Shown here in pieces: positions 33,501 through 43,147 of a DNA stretch of 64,000 bases. How positions within the stretch are numbered: position 1 is the first letter of the stretch; each line of letters opens with the position of its first letter. The stretch is taken from NCBI GenBank assembly GCA_008802785.1, contig VUYT01000008.1, positions 558,001 through 622,000 on the forward strand. Direction: 5' to 3'. Origin of the DNA: Symmetrospora coprosmae. Taxonomy: Eukaryota > Basidiomycota > Cystobasidiomycetes > Symmetrosporaceae. The translations under genes were made by a program, and so were the position numbers. The notes below the pieces were generated by a model, which searched no databases, was not told the DNA's origin, and saw only the letters and a program-made list of their open reading frames with translations.

Positions 33501-34579
33501 CATATCCAAGCCGGAGACTCTTGGAAAGAGTGCCAATAGCCTCGAAGAGGATAAGCGCAGGAAAGGCTACGCCGAGGGCGAGCGTTTGTGCATATTCGGT
33601 GGTATCGGCGGGCACATTGAGGCAGTTGTGTCCATCGTAAGCTGCAGCCGCCGCGCTGTCCGCAAGCAAACCCGGTGCTGACGATGACTGCTTCTTGCCA
33701 CAGGCTATGCACCCGACTCTCCCGCTGCTGGTGTCAGGCGGCATAGACTGCAAGCTGCGCATATGGCGCCTTCCGGACGACCTGCCCCGCTACCCAACCT
33801 CGTACCTCTTCCGGCCCGTGGTCATCCCGCCTCCCAGAGAGTCGCACCGGCCGCCAGCGATCACCTACCCCGTCTTTACGCACGAGTCCCTGCACTCGCA
33901 TCACATCGACCATGTCTCGTGGATCGGGAAGCGCGGGCATCTTCTAACACGCTCGCTGTGCTTCGACTCGCCGGGCAAGCGCGTCGTGCGCGTCTTTCGT
34001 CCGACCTTTTTCGACATGTTAGCGGACCGTCACGCCAAAGCGCAGGATGTATTCGGGCACCACATCGAGTACCCTCCGGAGGTGGAAATGCTCGCGCGAT
34101 GGACGGTAGCGGCAGCGTCCGAGTCGATCGGCGACGGCGTCATTTGCGAGGACGTCTCGCTGGCATGGGAGCAGCCTACGGATGAAGGCGGGCCGCCGAG
34201 GCCTGTCGCACAGAGGACGCTCTTCTTCCCCACGGTCGAGCCCGCCGTGCACAGCTTTCCCATCCGCCTCAACAAGAGGCAGGCGAACGTGGACCAGCTC
34301 AAGCAGACGTATGCAATCGATCTGGGAGAAGACATTCTCGTGGAGCCGGAGAAGCGCAAGGGAGGGCAACTCCGCGCTATCGACTGCCAGTCTGCAGGCA
34401 GCGGGTGGCTCATCGCGGTCGGCGAGCACGAGAAGCTCATGGTCTGGCGCAAGACCGATCAGATCGATATCGAGGCCATCAGCGCTTTCGTGAAGGCAGG
34501 CGAAGCCGGCGGTGAAGCTGAGGAGGAGGAGCGCGTTGGGGAGAATGATGATCGGAGAAGAGGGCAAGGGGAAAGGTAA
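30535..34579 (+). CDS. EED: EED-like WD40 protein (candidate PRC2 subunit) with a very long N-terminal extension
   Basis: In PRC2 the EED propeller supports the H3K27 methyltransferase and reads methylated Lys27. Five exons, 30535-30673, 30780-30857, 30963-33328, 33406-33636 and 33704-34579, give about 1,230 residues. The propeller occupies the last 480 or so: SVKFWPYSMPFPG, VFQALAWTYEERKESS, LGGDSKELKVLDGYTG, GHGFGITSIAVHPTLPHVVA, QDESICLWDIS, CIFGGIGGHIEAVVSIAMHP, GGIDCKLRIWRL, HHIDHVSWIGKRGHLLTRSL and KRVVRVFRP. These match EED in order and spacing (GHGNAI, DHALRLWNI, AIFGGVEGHRDEVLS, CGMDHSLKLWRI). The first 750 residues are mostly disordered, with acidic (DEEDDNDGDVEQ) and basic (RRREKEMEREKRRSARRKK) tracts, after a more ordered start (MNREHVELVQAFLSVIGDGR). 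The 3' end is uncertain: GAAAG|GTAAGA at 34576 could splice to a further exon ending by about 34733. Confidence 0.75.
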
Positions 34580-34888
34580 GAGTCGAATCCGTACGGGGCG
34601 GAAGACGACGAAGATGACGAGGATGAGCTACATATGGGAACGGCGCCATGCGTCCGGTACCAGCGCAGACAGGGGAAGACGAGGAGATGGCCGATCAGGA
34701 TCAGCGGATCTACGAGAATGCACCGCCCCTCTAAGTACCGCGCTAGCTTCTTCCTTGTATTGGTGTTCCGTGCCAAGCATTGCAGAACTGCCTTGGGTGG
34801 GTGCCAGATCCCTCCTGGCAAGTCGCCGCAGCCATGCGACCAGATTGCAGCACCACGGACACTATACACACTCTGACGACATGGAACA
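34580..34888. other. Convergent 3' region, possible last exon of the EED-like gene
   Basis: It contains an acidic open stretch (GAEDDEDDEDEL on the plus strand near 34600) and a frame ending NAPPL-stop near 34733. Either could be a terminal exon of the EED-like gene, but no splice choice keeps the frame convincingly. The remainder should be 3' UTR of this gene and of PRP46. Confidence 0.4.
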
Positions 34889-36965
34889 CTACGATGTCTC
34901 GCTAAAGATCTTGATGGTCTTGTCCGCGCATCCGGTGATAAGCCTCGATCCAGACCGGTCGAACGTCGAGCAGAAGACGCCAGATTCTGCATCGAGCGAT
35001 CCTGCTTGCGCCTTGTCCTGGATCGTCTGGAATGGTAGTCCGGTCTTCCAGTCCCAAAACGTCTGCACGAGGGGTAGAGTTGTCAGCTTGGGTGCTTGTT
35101 GGACCCTCCAGCACAGAAAGGGGTCGACTCACTTGACTCCCGTTGTCTGCGCCCGTGTAGAAGACGCCATCCTCGTTGACTGAGCAGGTGTTGATGAGTG
35201 CATCGTGCCCGCTGTGAAAGCGCAATACGCAACAGCGTCAGTCCCTCATCGATGGAGGGCGAGCAAGCAGCATACGCAGCGGCAGCAGCACGACTCACGC
35301 AAAGTTGAAGACGAAATCTCCGTTCGGGAACGCCCACTTCTTGATGTTGTTCCCGCCTGCCGACCCGGACGCAAAGCTGAACTCTGTCGGGTGGACGGCC
35401 AGCGCTCGCACAGATTTATGGTGGTGCGTGAGCTGGGCCATCGTCTTTCCTGCGACAATGTCCCACAGCCGAATCGTGCTGTCCATGCTGCCCGTGATGA
35501 CCTGGGGGTCGGACGCCTGGCACTTTACGTCTGCAATGGTCGCCGTGTGCCCCGTCATGACGTGTATGCACTGCTTTGTGCGCATGTCCCACACGCGCGC
35601 CGCGGCGTCTCGCCCGCCCGTGACGAGGAGGTCGAGCGTGGGGTGCAGCGCCAGGCTGTACACTGCGCTCAGGTGCCCGTGGTAGTGCCGGATCACCTTG
35701 TTCTGCTCGAGATCCCAGCACTTGACCATCTTGTCTTCGCCTGCGGAAAACATGTACGGATGCCGCGGCGAGATGGCGAGCCCGCGGACGGTGGAAATGT
35801 GTCCTGTCAGCGAGAGCTTGAGCTCGCCAGATGCAAGATCCCAGATCTAGGAGTCGGGGGTAGAGAGACAGGCAGAAGACCCTACGTCAGACATCTGCAC
35901 GATGAGACTTGCATAGATGGTAGGGATTTGCCCCACTTTGATAACTCGGTCGCCTGCACCCGTCGCAAACCACTGGTTTCCTGGCTCGACGGCCACGCTC
36001 CGGACCCAGCCCAGGTGGCCCGAGATGACGCGCGTCAGCTTCCATTGCGGGTGGTAGTCGGGTTTGATGGACCGCGCTTCTTTCCGCTTGATGAGAGATT
36101 GTGAGAGGAGGGTTGGCTTCTGATGCGCGGCGTGCGTGTTGGCTTGCCGGACGAGGCTGTGATGAATGGGGGAGGGTTAGCAGGCGTTAGGAGTCGGGGG
36201 AGGACGGGCCTCATAACGCAGCCGACGCACGCTTTGTTGGCTGCGATATCATCTATGGACGCAGAGCTCGAGGATCCTGCCGGGCCTGCAGTCCAACTCA
36301 GCTTGCTGCCTTTCCCAGCCTAATGGCGAAAGCTCGCAGCAGTAACGCACCCTCGATGAGCTTCCGCTTTGTCCCCTGAGGCCCTGTAGGTGCTGACGGC
36401 CCTGCTGCGGGTCTCGGTCCCGCCCCTCCGCCCTGCTGTGCTGCCAGTGCCGCTGGTAGTGTCGTGAGATCTCTGTATTCGCTTTCGAGCTTGCTCGACA
36501 TGAGTGCGCGCGAGCTGGAGGGGAGCGTCATGCCATCGCATTAGAGAAGCGTAGCGGAGGCATAGCAAAGCGTCAGCTCCAACGCTCCAGCTCTGCCACC
36601 AGCTATAGCCATCCCCTCTGCTGTTCGGGAGCTGCAGCCGTCGCTATGGCCGAGCCTTGCCGTCGAAAGCGGCCACTCCCAAGCAGCAGCAGCAGCAGCC
36701 CGCTACAGGATGGCCCAACCACGGCATAGCAATGTGACACCATCCGCACTCACGCATCGCTTCCACCGCTCTCGTGCAACATCAGGGGCGAGCTCATTGC
36801 GAAGAGCGCCTTTGAACGCAGGTGAGATTTGCGAATGAGGGCGTCCAGGGACGGCAGCCCCGTCTCGCTCGCGGTCGAGGTCGAGCCATTGCTCTTGCCG
36901 TTGCTGCTGCCATTTGCGTATATCCCAGATGACGATGACGATGCTGCTGCTGCTGTTGCTGCCAT
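34889..36965 (-). CDS. PRP46: Pre-mRNA-splicing factor PRP46 (PLRG1), NTC complex WD40 protein
   Basis: A core component of the Prp19-associated complex of the spliceosome. Six minus-strand exons, 36965-36754, 36514-36351, 36142-35937, 35846-35299, 35211-35133 and 35062-34889, give 460 residues. The N-terminus ([31 protein letters not shown]) and the connecting [20 protein letters not shown] precede a seven-bladed propeller: [114 protein letters not shown] and [10 protein letters not shown]. These are nearly diagnostic of PRP46. The acceptor of exon 3 was placed after GGCAAG because only that keeps the frame; a nearby acceptor after CATCACAG would not. Ser/Ala/Gly-rich low complexity extends the first 35 residues. 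Confidence 0.92.
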
Positions 36966-37266
36966 GGCGTATATGCGCGTCAGCGTGGCTTCCTGTCGAG
37001 AAGGTGCTGAGGCAAGGGAGGGAGGGAGCCACCACTGGCAAGGGCAGGCAGCATCGCAAAGTCACGGGTCTGCATGAAGCCAACTGTGAGGAGGACGCGA
37101 GGAACGGCATGGACGCATGCGCGCTGTGCTCTTCTACGGCTACAGGAGACACAGATGAACGACTCGGGAGCGATGTGCGCGAGAACGGATAGCGAGAACG
37201 ACTGATTGATGCGTGCGGGCGGTGTGTCCAGCGAGCGGCGAGCTAGGCAGAGAAAATGGGAGTACC
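36966..37266. promoter_or_regulatory. Region upstream of PRP46 and downstream of the BCS1-like gene
   Basis: Both neighbours run on the minus strand. This 300-bp stretch therefore holds the 3' UTR of the BCS1-like gene and the promoter and leader of PRP46. No coding frame is supported. Confidence 0.45.
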
Positions 37267-39293
37267 CTACTCGGCGACTGCCGCCGGTGTCGCTTTAACC
37301 TTCTTGGGCGCGAGGACTGTCGCCTCTTCCTCTTTGTCCTCCTCTGGCGCTTCCGCCGCGGCCTCCTTCTCAACCTTCCGCTTCTCGAGCTCGGCCTGCT
37401 CTCTCGACGCCAGCTCCTTCGCAACCCAACCCGGCATGGCCTGCACCGCCAGCTCTGGCTCCTTCTTGTAGCAGAGGAGCATGCCCTGCAGCTCGGCAAT
37501 GGTAAAGATTTCGTCCCCGACGCATCCGCTCCACTCTTTCGCCCAAGAAGCAATGTCGCGCTCGGTGATATGCCCGGGAAGCTCGAATGGGTGCAGCGGC
37601 ACGCGCTCGAGACCGATGTGGTGGTGGTGTTTGCTCGCAGCCGACACGGAGCTCTTCGTTCCCACTGAAGGCTTCTTCTCACTGTCCACGTCGTCGAGCA
37701 GCTCCTCGCCGCTGGGGGTGACCGTGTAGAAGCTGTTGAAGAGCTCTTCGGCCTGCGCGGTCGTAGCCCGCTTGTAGTGGACAAAGAGATCGACACGCCC
37801 TGGTCGAACGAGGGCTGCATCGAGGTCGTGCAGCGCATTCGTCGTGAGGAAGAGCAGGCGCCCCTCAGTCGCTTCCACCCCGTCGATGGCGTTGAGCATG
37901 GCCGAGAGCGAGATATTGCTCCCGCCGCCGCTGCCAGCCATGTAGCCGGGATACATGTGCACCGTGCCCCGCATCCCGCGCATGGGCATGGGGATCTGCG
38001 CAACCGCTGCCTGGTGCTGCTGGTATGCCTTCGCCTTTGCGTCCGCGCCGCCGGCAGCCTTATCGAGGTCGCGCTTCTGCGACGAGAACGACACGTCCAC
38101 GTCCTCCATGCACACGATTGAGCGCGCAGGGATGCTCCGCAGCGCATTCGAGAGGACGCTGTCGTTCATCGTCGGCGAGTTGATCCCGATAATGTACACG
38201 TCCAGCTTGATCTCGGACGCCAGCGCCTGGATCGTCGAGCTCTTGCCGGATCCTGGGCAGCCGTGCAGAAGATAGCCCTGTGTTGAAAGGCGGAAGGCTC
38301 AGTGTCGGCACAGCAGGCACCACTGCAAGCCCAACGCACCCTCTTCCACGCGATGCCCCGCTGATTGTACCACGCTTGGCTGCGCAGAAACTCCTGACAG
38401 TCCGCAAGCAGCTCGTCCCGCTTCTCTCCATCCATGATGATGCTCGACAATGGTCTTCGATGCCGGTGGCTGACGACCCTCCACGCTCCACGCTGATCGA
38501 GCACTTTCACAGTGACCATGGGCGCTTTGGTCTTGTCATAGACGTCTTTGGCCCTTTCGAGAAGCTGGAAGAGCGGCTGGCGGGTTAAGGAGTAACTGCG
38601 GACCGTAATGTAGGACGTGTCGGCGCCCTCGGGAGGGTAGCCGTACGCCGAGTTGCCCAATCCGAGGCTCTGGCGACGCCTGAAGTGGAAGAGCGTGCCT
38701 TGATTCCAGACTGGTTACAGAAGCGCAGGGTCAGCCAGCCGTCGTGATGGCGGGACCGTCGATAGCGAGCTTACTCCACTGGTCCGCATCTAGTGCGGGT
38801 GGACGTAGCAAGCGTCAGCGAAGGTTTCACTTTGCATGCACAGATTCTCGAGCTCCAAATGCACTCACTCTCCTTGGGAGCTAGACGCGTCTCGACCTCC
38901 TCCTCGTCTTTCTTGGTCTGCGGTACGTGAGCATCGTAGCTGCAGACCGTACGACCCCATTAGATGCGAGACGGACAGGTGGTCTTCAGCAATGAACCAC
39001 GCACATGCTCTGCACGCCGCCAAAAGCCCTGTGCATCCCGCGTTTCGTCCTCGTCTTCTGTCCCGTCTCGATGACAAAGTCGCGGCTGCGCTTCTTGAAG
39101 GCGCTCGAGTGCTCCCAGAATGCGAGTATCCAATCGTATGCCTCGTCGCTGGGCGAGAGCTGCGCATCAATGTAGAAGACTGTGTCGACGTGGACGAGCA
39201 TTACGCGTCGAGGAGCGGTCCGAGCGTCATGAGTGAGACGAGTGGAGTGGCAGTTAGGAGACAGGGAAAGAGAGAGAGACAGAGAGAAAGAGA

Positions 39294-39377
<84 letters not shown>

Positions 39378-39477
39378 NNNNNNNNNNNNNNNNNNNNNNN
39401 NNNNNNNNNNNNNNNNNNNNNNNNNNNNNNNNNNNNNNNNNNNNNNNNNNNNNNNNNNNNNNNNNNNNNNNNNNNNN

Positions 39478-39559
<82 letters not shown>

Positions 39560-39912
39560 CATCAGTGGGTGGAGGAGACACCTCACACCAGTTGCGCTGG
39601 GCCCTCACACTGCGTCACCGAGTCGACGACGCTGAACGACCGCCACAATCCACGGACACGCTCGAATGAGACGACGAGAGCCGCGAGCCAGAGGTATCTT
39701 CTGAGGAGGACGCGCAGCTGCTTTGAGCGGATGAGGCCGACGACGCCGAGCTGGTGGTACCCCTGTGCCACCGTGGTCGCGCTCTCGGTGAGCAGGCCGT
39801 GGAGCTGCGTCGAGAGGTAGTTGAGCAGGAGGAAGGCTCCCCCCATCTGGCCCATTCCCATTCCCATCCCTAGCGAGCTCATTGCTCCTCCTCCTCCTCG
39901 AGAGTACTGCAT
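37267..39912 (-). CDS. BCS1-like AAA ATPase (mitochondrial chaperone family)
   Basis: Six minus-strand exons, 39912-39609, 39179-39005, 38939-38869, 38789-38775 (15 nt), 38710-38340 and 38277-37267, give 648 residues. The N-terminus has a hydrophobic segment (GGAFLLLNYLSTQLHGLL), then RYLWLAALVVSFERVR. The BCS1-specific region has FFYIDAQLSPSDEAYDWILA and WNQGTLFHFRRRQS. The AAA module has Walker A HGCPGSGKSSTIQALA, Walker B RSIVCMEDVDVSF, sensor LLFLTTNALHDLDAALVRPG and an Arg-finger-like RPGRVD. Between Walker B and SAMLNAIDGVEATEG is an inserted Gln/Met/Gly-rich stretch (MPMRGMRGTVHMYPGYMAGS). The C-terminus is Lys/Glu-rich. BCS1 proper inserts the Rieske protein into complex III. Many basidiomycetes carry BCS1-like paralogues, and this divergent one with a long insert may be such a paralogue. 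Its first intron holds a GA microsatellite and an assembly gap. An alternative start is Met at 39882. Confidence 0.8.
38775..38789 (-). other. 15-nt micro-exon of the BCS1-like gene
   Basis: It is flanked by GCACTAG and GTAAGC on the minus strand. It carries ATGCGGACCAGTGGA and supplies NADQW plus one base. It is required to link APKE to IWNQGTLFHF in frame. Confidence 0.7.
39270..39557. repeat. (GA)n/(CT)n microsatellite inside the first intron of the BCS1-like gene
   Basis: An almost pure GA dinucleotide run from about 39270 to 39377 continues on the other side of a 100-N gap at 39478-39556. Read on the transcribed (minus) strand it is (CT)n, an extreme polypyrimidine tract within an intron. 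The true length is unknown because of the gap. Confidence 0.95.
39378..39477. other. Assembly gap (100 N)
   Basis: Exactly 100 unspecified bases, the conventional placeholder for a gap of unknown size. It falls in the middle of the GA repeat, so the assembly very probably broke on this repeat. Confidence 0.97.
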
Positions 39913-40886
39913 CTCTCTTCCGTCGGCATGGAGCTGGGCGAAGCAGAGCGGGAGAGGCCTCGTCCGTCACGCCTGTTCCTGGCCTGACTCGGACTGCATC
40001 GACGGGGATGACCATGGCATGACGGCGAACGAGCGAGTCGACGATGAACCTGACTAGAGGGACTTGGCCAGCTCGTCGTCACCTGAAATCGCCCGACGCT
40101 GCAATGCGATGCGATGCGAGTACTGTATGCGAACCGAACTGCACACGTGCCGCGACGTCGACGGACCTCCGCCAGCAGATCCCGTCAACGAAGAACGCGA
40201 CAGCTCGGACGTCGTTAGGGAGACGACCGCTGCGAGACTATGCTGGTCCTGCTGTTACCAATCTCCTGGCGCTCGTCCGGCAGCAGATTGCTAAGTTGCG
40301 GGGGCCTGTTGGACCGGATGGCCCCATCGACATCTATAGCCCTCCTCAAATTTGCCAGACATCTATAGCCCTCCTCAAATCTGCCGCCGGATACCACAAG
40401 ATACTGCGGCCCTGCCTGCCACTCCTGAGCTATCGCGGACTATTGAACGGCATAGGTTCTCGACCCTCACCGTGTGGCACTCGCCTGGACCGTGTTGCCG
40501 TCAGGACTGGCTGGCGTGCCAGCCGGTCGCGATGCGAATGCAACCCGACAGACAATCAACAAGCACGGCTGACCCTATCCTGAGAGACTACATAAGAACC
40601 CACTGCGCGTAGCTCCTTCCCTTCTCTCATTCCTGTCATTAGCAGCAACACCCCCACAACCCGGCCCCTCCTCAGCAAATCCTCAAGACACACACTCGTT
40701 TCAACCGACAGATACAGTCACACATTCTCGCTAGCAGCACCTCACACTCTTTCAAGCGCACCGAATCTCCCACCCTCACCCAAGCTACGCTCCCTACGAC
40801 AACACACTCCCTAATTCCCCTTCCCTACACCCACTTTCGCTAAGCACATCCGATACCACCCGCTCAATACCACACTCGCAGTCATC
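39913..40886. promoter_or_regulatory. Divergent intergenic region between the BCS1-like gene and the secreted repeat protein
   Basis: About 1 kb with no supported gene. It contains a perfect-looking tandem duplication (40331-40387). From about 40600 to 40880 there is a long C-rich, pyrimidine-dominated leader (CACCCCCACAACCC, CCCTTCCCTACACCC), characteristic of strongly expressed fungal secreted-protein genes. CTACATAAGAAC near 40590 could serve as a TATA-like element. Confidence 0.5.
40331..40387. repeat. Tandem duplication, 2 x 29 bp
   Basis: The unit starting CATCTATAGCCCTCCTCAAA occurs at 40331-40359 and again at 40360-40387 with about one base difference. The near identity indicates a recent slip or duplication in the promoter region of the secreted repeat protein. 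Confidence 0.85.
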
Positions 40887-42662
40887 ATGAAGACATCTAC
40901 CGTCCTCCTCTCCTCTATCATCGCCGCCGGCGCCACGGGCGTCCAGGCCCGGCCCTTCTTCGGCAATCCCGTCGACCTCGCTCTGGACGGCCTGCTCGGC
41001 CGACGCGACCTCGATTCCACCCTCGGCAAGGTCGAGGACCACACTGCACACGGTCCGAAGGCGTCGATCGATCTTACGGGCGACAGCAAGGTCGAGCTGT
41101 CCGACGCTGGCAAGGCCGAGGTCAGCACCGCCGACAAGGCCGCTGTCAAGGTCTCAACTGGTAACGACCTATGCCTCGAGGTCCTCACCGATGGTGCCCT
41201 CACCCGAGACTGCAAGGTCAGCAAAGGCAAGATGGCCGACGAGACCCGCAAGGACATCGGCAAAGTCAAGACCGTCGCGCAGCAGAACGGCCTGCTGGTG
41301 AGGCGTCGCATCTTCCAGCGTATCAGCCGATATCTGCTGACAAATCCTCTCACTCTCTCGCAGCAGAAGCCACAGAACAGCAACACCAACCACAGCGGCG
41401 GCGGCGGCAGCGGCGGCGGCAATTCCCAGCACGCGCCGAGCAACGACTGCCATCCGACCAGCGAGGTTGAGGCCCTCCGCGCCAAGTACCTCGACACGCT
41501 CCTGCAGAACAAAAAGTTGCAGGAGGCCATCGTCGGGTACAAGCATCGCATGCTCGACTACGAGCACAAGATCTCGGAGTTTGCCTCGGAGGATCACAGC
41601 GTGACCATGGGCACCGAGACGGTCGGGCGCGTCCTCGCGGCGCGTAGCAGCAGGTCGAGCACTACCGACATCGACTACGACAGGCACCACCACGATTCTA
41701 ATACGGGCCACGATCACGATGACAGCTACCACTACTCGCACTCTGACCACCACGAGGACGACCGCCACCGCCAAGGCAATGACGAGCACCATCACCACGA
41801 CGACAGCAAGCCCGTCAAATCATCGGGAGGTCAGCGCCAGGGTAATGGCAGCGGCAATGGCAAGAAGCCCGGAAAGAAGCATCAAGGTGGCAACAACCAG
41901 AGGCCTCCCACACAGAACCGCACCAAAAATACCCGCCCTCAGCAGCAGCAGCAGCACTCCCAATCTCAGTCGTCTGACAAGGGGCAGGACTATCGCACCG
42001 GCAAGGCCGTTAAGAACGAGCTGCACCGCGACGGAAAGCAGACCGAGCAGGATCTGCGGACCGACTTGAAGTTCGCGCAGCAGGATGTGCAACACGGCGG
42101 CAAGGAGGTGCACCACGCACTCTCTGACGATGGCCGTGCCATCAAGGACAGCCGCACCGGCTCGCAGCTTCGCAAGGACGGCAAGCAGCTCAAGGGCGAC
42201 GCCATGCTGACCGGCAGCGATCTCGATGACGAGGTGCACCACTCTGGCAGCAAGCTCGACAAGGAGCTCCACCGCAACGCCAAGAACTTCGACGAGGAGT
42301 ACCAGTCGGACGCGCACAACTTTGACAAGGAGGTGCACCGCGGCGCGGCCGACCTCGAGAAGGAGATGCACCGCGATGGCGGGGAGCTGGACAAGGGCGC
42401 ACACGACCTCGGCTGGCAGGGCGACCAGCTTGCTCGGGCGCACGCGAGCGATGTCGATGACGACCTGCACGATGGAGGCAGGAAGGTCGACTACACTCTC
42501 CACGGCAAGGACGGCGGTGTCGACGACCCAGTCAAGGATAGCCTCTTTGTCGACCACGTCATCGAGGCTGTTGTTGGAGACAACGGCTCGAAGCAGCTCA
42601 AGCAGGAGGGCAAGACTCTCGACAAGGGCGTCAACAAGGCTGGGAAGGAAATTCTGGCTTGA
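40887..42662 (+). CDS. Secreted His-rich protein with about 15 undecapeptide repeats
   Basis: Two exons, 40887-41297 and 41364-42662, are split by a 66-nt intron (GTGAGG to CTCGCAG, CTGAC branch) that is in frame. They give 569 residues. A signal peptide (MKTSTVLLSSIIAAGATGVQ, then A) is followed by RPFFGNPVDLALDGLLGRRD, possibly a propeptide with a Kex2-like RR site. A Gly/Asn-rich linker and a coiled helix (EVEALRAKYLDTLLQNKKLQ) precede a His/Asp-rich block (DRHHHDSNTGHDHDDSYHYS). The last 230 residues are tandem 11-mers with an xxhDxEhHxxx pattern, for example GSKLDKELHRN, AHNFDKEVHRG, AADLEKEMHRD and ASDVDDDLHDG. Eleven-residue periodicity gives an amphipathic 11/3 helix, as in LEA group 3 proteins, apolipoproteins and synuclein. 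The gene lies alone with a long promoter. Function is unknown. Metal binding (His block) and membrane or desiccation protection (11-mers) are inferences. Confidence 0.8.
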   Translation: MKTSTVLLSSIIAAGATGVQARPFFGNPVDLALDGLLGRRDLDSTLGKVEDHTAHGPKASIDLTGDSKVELSDAGKAEVSTADKAAVKVSTGNDLCLEVLTDGALTRDCKVSKGKMADETRKDIGKVKTVAQQNGLLVRRRIFQRISRYLLTNPLTLSQQKPQNSNTNHSGGGGSGGGNSQHAPSNDCHPTSEVEALRAKYLDTLLQNKKLQEAIVGYKHRMLDYEHKISEFASEDHSVTMGTETVGRVLAARSSRSSTTDIDYDRHHHDSNTGHDHDDSYHYSHSDHHEDDRHRQGNDEHHHHDDSKPVKSSGGQRQGNGSGNGKKPGKKHQGGNNQRPPTQNRTKNTRPQQQQQHSQSQSSDKGQDYRTGKAVKNELHRDGKQTEQDLRTDLKFAQQDVQHGGKEVHHALSDDGRAIKDSRTGSQLRKDGKQLKGDAMLTGSDLDDEVHHSGSKLDKELHRNAKNFDEEYQSDAHNFDKEVHRGAADLEKEMHRDGGELDKGAHDLGWQGDQLARAHASDVDDDLHDGGRKVDYTLHGKDGGVDDPVKDSLFVDHVIEAVVGDNGSKQLKQEGKTLDKGVNKAGKEILA

Positions 42663-43147
42663 TCGCTACACTTCCTGCGCCTATACCTTCGATGCGTCTG
42701 TCGGTATGTCAATTTGCCTCATCCCCATCGCGCTCCCAATGCCCGTACCATGCTCACGATGTTGTAGCGATGTGGACCTGTTGTACGTCCGTATCATTGT
42801 AATCTAAGCCACGTTGTACCTAGCGCCTGTTGTATTTGCGTTGGCTATTGTGCGAGAACTGTCATCACTCTCTCCCCATGAATGTTCGAGTTCAATGCTG
42901 TATCTGTCAATATCTTTGCGTTGACTACGTCGGTTGCGAATGGTTACATAGGCTTGAGGCGGTCTCCGGTCTTTGTCTATGCACACACTAAGGGAAGGCA
43001 ATCAAGCCTACTCCATGACACAGTACGGACGGCACGAATGGGGTAATCGATAGATACAAGCATTGTTCTAGCTCTGTTTTCCGCTGCTCCTGAGTGTCTT
43101 CCTCCGCGTCTGAAAGCCCCCGCACACACAGCCACAGGCGCGCCAGC
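42663..43147. other. Convergent 3' region
   Basis: 3' flanks of the secreted repeat protein and of the deubiquitinase gene. It is more AT-rich than the genes, with TTGTA and TGTAA motifs that could serve in polyadenylation (for example TTGTATTTGCG near 42830). No gene is recognised. Confidence 0.5.

Noticed and set aside
39233-39820. Long open frames coding for Arg-Glu or Ser-Leu repeats across the GA tract
   Set aside because: Pure translation artefact of the GA/CT dinucleotide repeat and the N gap. The flanking real exons of the BCS1-like gene show this is intron.
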